Below, one piece after another: positions 14,185 through 15,553 of a stretch of DNA of 15,553 nt. The position numbers and the translations under genes are program-made. Location: contig CAZVIK010000088.1 of the NCBI GenBank assembly GCA_964627045.1, forward strand, positions 1-15,553, in the 5' to 3' direction. Under the pieces are notes generated by a model that saw only the letters and a list, made by a program, of their open reading frames with translations, had not been told where the DNA came from and ran no database searches. Each line of letters starts with the position of its first letter. Positions within the stretch are counted from its first letter, which is position 1. This DNA is from CAZVIK01 sp964627045. GTDB lineage: Bacteria > Acidobacteriota > Terriglobia > Bryobacterales > Bryobacteraceae.

Positions 14185-15336
14185 CTAATACCTGGGCACC
14201 TGCTTGACCGTGCCGCCCTCCATGGCGCTCTGGTGCGCCAAGATGCCCACTGCCGTCCAATACGCGCCGTCAATGTCGTTCGGCATGGGCTGGCGCTCCT
14301 CCACGATGGAGCGCACAAACTCATGCACCAAGTGCGGGTGGGATCCGCCGTGGCCGCCGCCCTGCGCGAACGACAGGTGAGCGTTGTTCTCGTCGTACAC
14401 CGTCTTTTGGGTGAACCGGCCGATCTCCGGGGGGAGCAGGTGGGCGTAATCCGGCGCTTCAATACGCTCGCTCGTCACCTTCAGCCCCCGACCCTGCCCG
14501 TTGATCGAGAACTGGGGTTGATCTCGGTGCAGCGTGAACATGACGGGGTGTTCGGCTTCTATCTGCTGCCATTCGAAACTCTTGTCCTCGGCGTACACAC
14601 TGAAGCACTCGCTGTAATCTCGCGCCACGTGGTACAGAAACCGCTCCATTTCGATGGCCACGTCGCTGTCCTCCAGCGCGATCAACGCCGATTCAAACGC
14701 AAATGGGCAGCCGTACCGCACGGCGAGCTCGTCCCGAACCCGGCCTGATCCCTGGCCGTACACCCGGACGGGCCGTTTTCCGGCCAGCAGCAGACAAGGC
14801 GCCACGGCGTGTGTGGGGTGCATCAGCGGGGGGAACCCCATCCAGTAATCCGGCCAGCCCTCCATGTCCTGGTAGTGCGCGCAGCGCAGGTATTGCAGCC
14901 TACCCAGCTCGCCCTTGCTGTGCAACTCCTGGATGTGCAAGAACTCGCGTGTGTACACCGAGGTCTCCATAAACATGTAGTTCTTTCTGCTGCGCTTGCG
15001 CGCCTCGATTACCTGGTCCAGCTCCTGCATGCTCATGCCCATCGGGATCGTGCAGGCGCAGTGCTTGCCCGCATTCAGCGCGCGCACCGACAGCGGCGCG
15101 TGGGTGGCGGGTGGCGTCACCAGGTGGATCGCATCCACCTCGGGGTCGCTGAACGCCTGCTCGATGGATGTCAGCCTGTCCGGGAGCAGAAATTTGTCGC
15201 CGACCTGATTCAACAGCGCCTCATCGCTGTCCACCAGCACAAGCTCCCCGACGTCCGGGTGCTTGGCGTAGATCGGCACAAATTCCGCTCCGAAACTCAT
15301 TCCAACCAGCGCAACCTTGAGCTTACCGTGCTTCAT
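14185..15336 (-). CDS. Gfo/Idh/MocA-family NAD(P)-dependent oxidoreductase
   Basis: Probable cytoplasmic dehydrogenase acting on a sugar, inositol or similar derivative. 383 residues. The ATG at 15334-15336 has a perfect GAGGAGG 7 nt upstream. The N-terminal Rossmann fold has a modified nucleotide-binding loop (VALVGMSFGAEF, 8-19, where GxGxxG is usual), then HLVTPPATHAPLSVRALNAGKH (71-92, a standard family stretch). The usual EKP motif with its catalytic lysine is replaced by CTIP (95-98). His173 and His176 (MHPTH) match the conserved histidine region. GGGHGGSHPHLVHEFV near the C-terminus is typical of the family. First gene of the second ABC operon, so it is likely tied to metabolism of the imported compound. 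The altered motifs leave open a non-dehydrogenase or NAD-dependent glycosidase-like role. Confidence 0.88.
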   Translation of the reverse strand: MKHGKLKVALVGMSFGAEFVPIYAKHPDVGELVLVDSDEALLNQVGDKFLLPDRLTSIEQAFSDPEVDAIHLVTPPATHAPLSVRALNAGKHCACTIPMGMSMQELDQVIEARKRSRKNYMFMETSVYTREFLHIQELHSKGELGRLQYLRCAHYQDMEGWPDYWMGFPPLMHPTHAVAPCLLLAGKRPVRVYGQGSGRVRDELAVRYGCPFAFESALIALEDSDVAIEMERFLYHVARDYSECFSVYAEDKSFEWQQIEAEHPVMFTLHRDQPQFSINGQGRGLKVTSERIEAPDYAHLLPPEIGRFTQKTVYDENNAHLSFAQGGGHGGSHPHLVHEFVRSIVEERQPMPNDIDGAYWTAVGILAHQSAMEGGTVKQVPRY

Positions 15337-15388
15337 ACCGTTGCCTCCTCATGTACATCCCATCCGATAAATGGAAAATAGGGATCTC

Positions 15389-15418
15389 ATAAAATTGGTA
15401 CAATCGAATACTTTTCAA
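15389..15418 (-). promoter_or_regulatory. Candidate promoter of the oxidoreductase/second ABC operon
   Basis: On the minus strand, TTGAAA (15413-15418) and TTTTAT (15389-15394) are separated by 18 nt, about 50 nt before the oxidoreductase ATG. The -35 is good and the -10 moderate. Another possible pair lies further upstream around 15470-15510 (TTGATC with TATACT, 19 nt apart). The rest of 15419-15553 is AT-rich and holds no supported gene. Confidence 0.35.
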
Positions 15419-15553
15419 ATAGCAATGGAATTTTTGTGATAAATGCGTATATTCGCTTGACGTAATGGTTGATTACAACATAAGTATACACAACAAATCA
15501 AACGCACGATCAAGCAGATGCACCAGCTGATGCGCATGGACTACGCGAGCATG

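Noticed and set aside
15518..15553. Possible start of a divergent plus-strand gene at the right edge (ATG 15518)
   Set aside because: Only 12 codons are visible and there is no ribosome binding site upstream; it cannot be supported.

Overview
The window looks like a glycan-uptake and degradation locus of a bacterium, most likely an anaerobic member of the Bacillota (Clostridia-like). The basis is strong AGGAGG-type ribosome binding sites, MsmEFG-type sugar ABC importers without their own ATPase, and a YesM/YesN-type two-component system. The species cannot be named from the sequence. A run of ten Ns followed by 20 bases of Illumina TruSeq adapter shows that this is a draft, probably short-read scaffolded assembly.

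Layout. (1) Positions 1-6431, minus strand, read right to left: a sugar-binding protein (5188-6431, split by the N/adapter gap), two permeases (4139-5014 and 3279-4124), a glycoside hydrolase family 2 (GH2) gene carrying two in-frame stop codons (1110-3248), and a second, intact GH2 gene running off the left edge (1-994). (2) 6432-6910: divergent control region with hairpins, a cre-like site and a good promoter for the next gene. (3) 6911-10281, plus strand: a sensor histidine kinase and an AraC-type response regulator overlapping by 4 nt. (4) 10282-10935: convergent intergenic region with no recognisable gene but with a large nested inverted-repeat structure. (5) 10936-15336, minus strand: a Gfo/Idh/MocA-type oxidoreductase, a second sugar-binding protein and two more permeases, the last two overlapping by 4 nt. 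(6) 15337-15553: upstream region of that second operon.

Inferred working model: the membrane histidine kinase senses a carbohydrate and the AraC-type regulator activates the divergent uptake/hydrolase operon, and perhaps also the second ABC operon. The two importers bring in oligosaccharides using a shared ATPase encoded elsewhere, as is known for MsmK-type systems. The GH2 enzymes cleave terminal beta-linked sugars inside the cell, and the oxidoreductase acts on a sugar or sugar derivative. The actual substrate cannot be read from the sequence.

The points most worth a second look are: the two nonsense codons within 42 nt of an otherwise well-preserved GH2 gene; matching strong stem-loops placed 16-18 nt behind both sugar-binding-protein genes; the nested palindrome at 10562-10702 and its satellites; and the adapter sequence embedded in a gene. 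I found no CRISPR array, tRNA, rRNA, transposase or phage gene, and no convincing new defence or mobile system.
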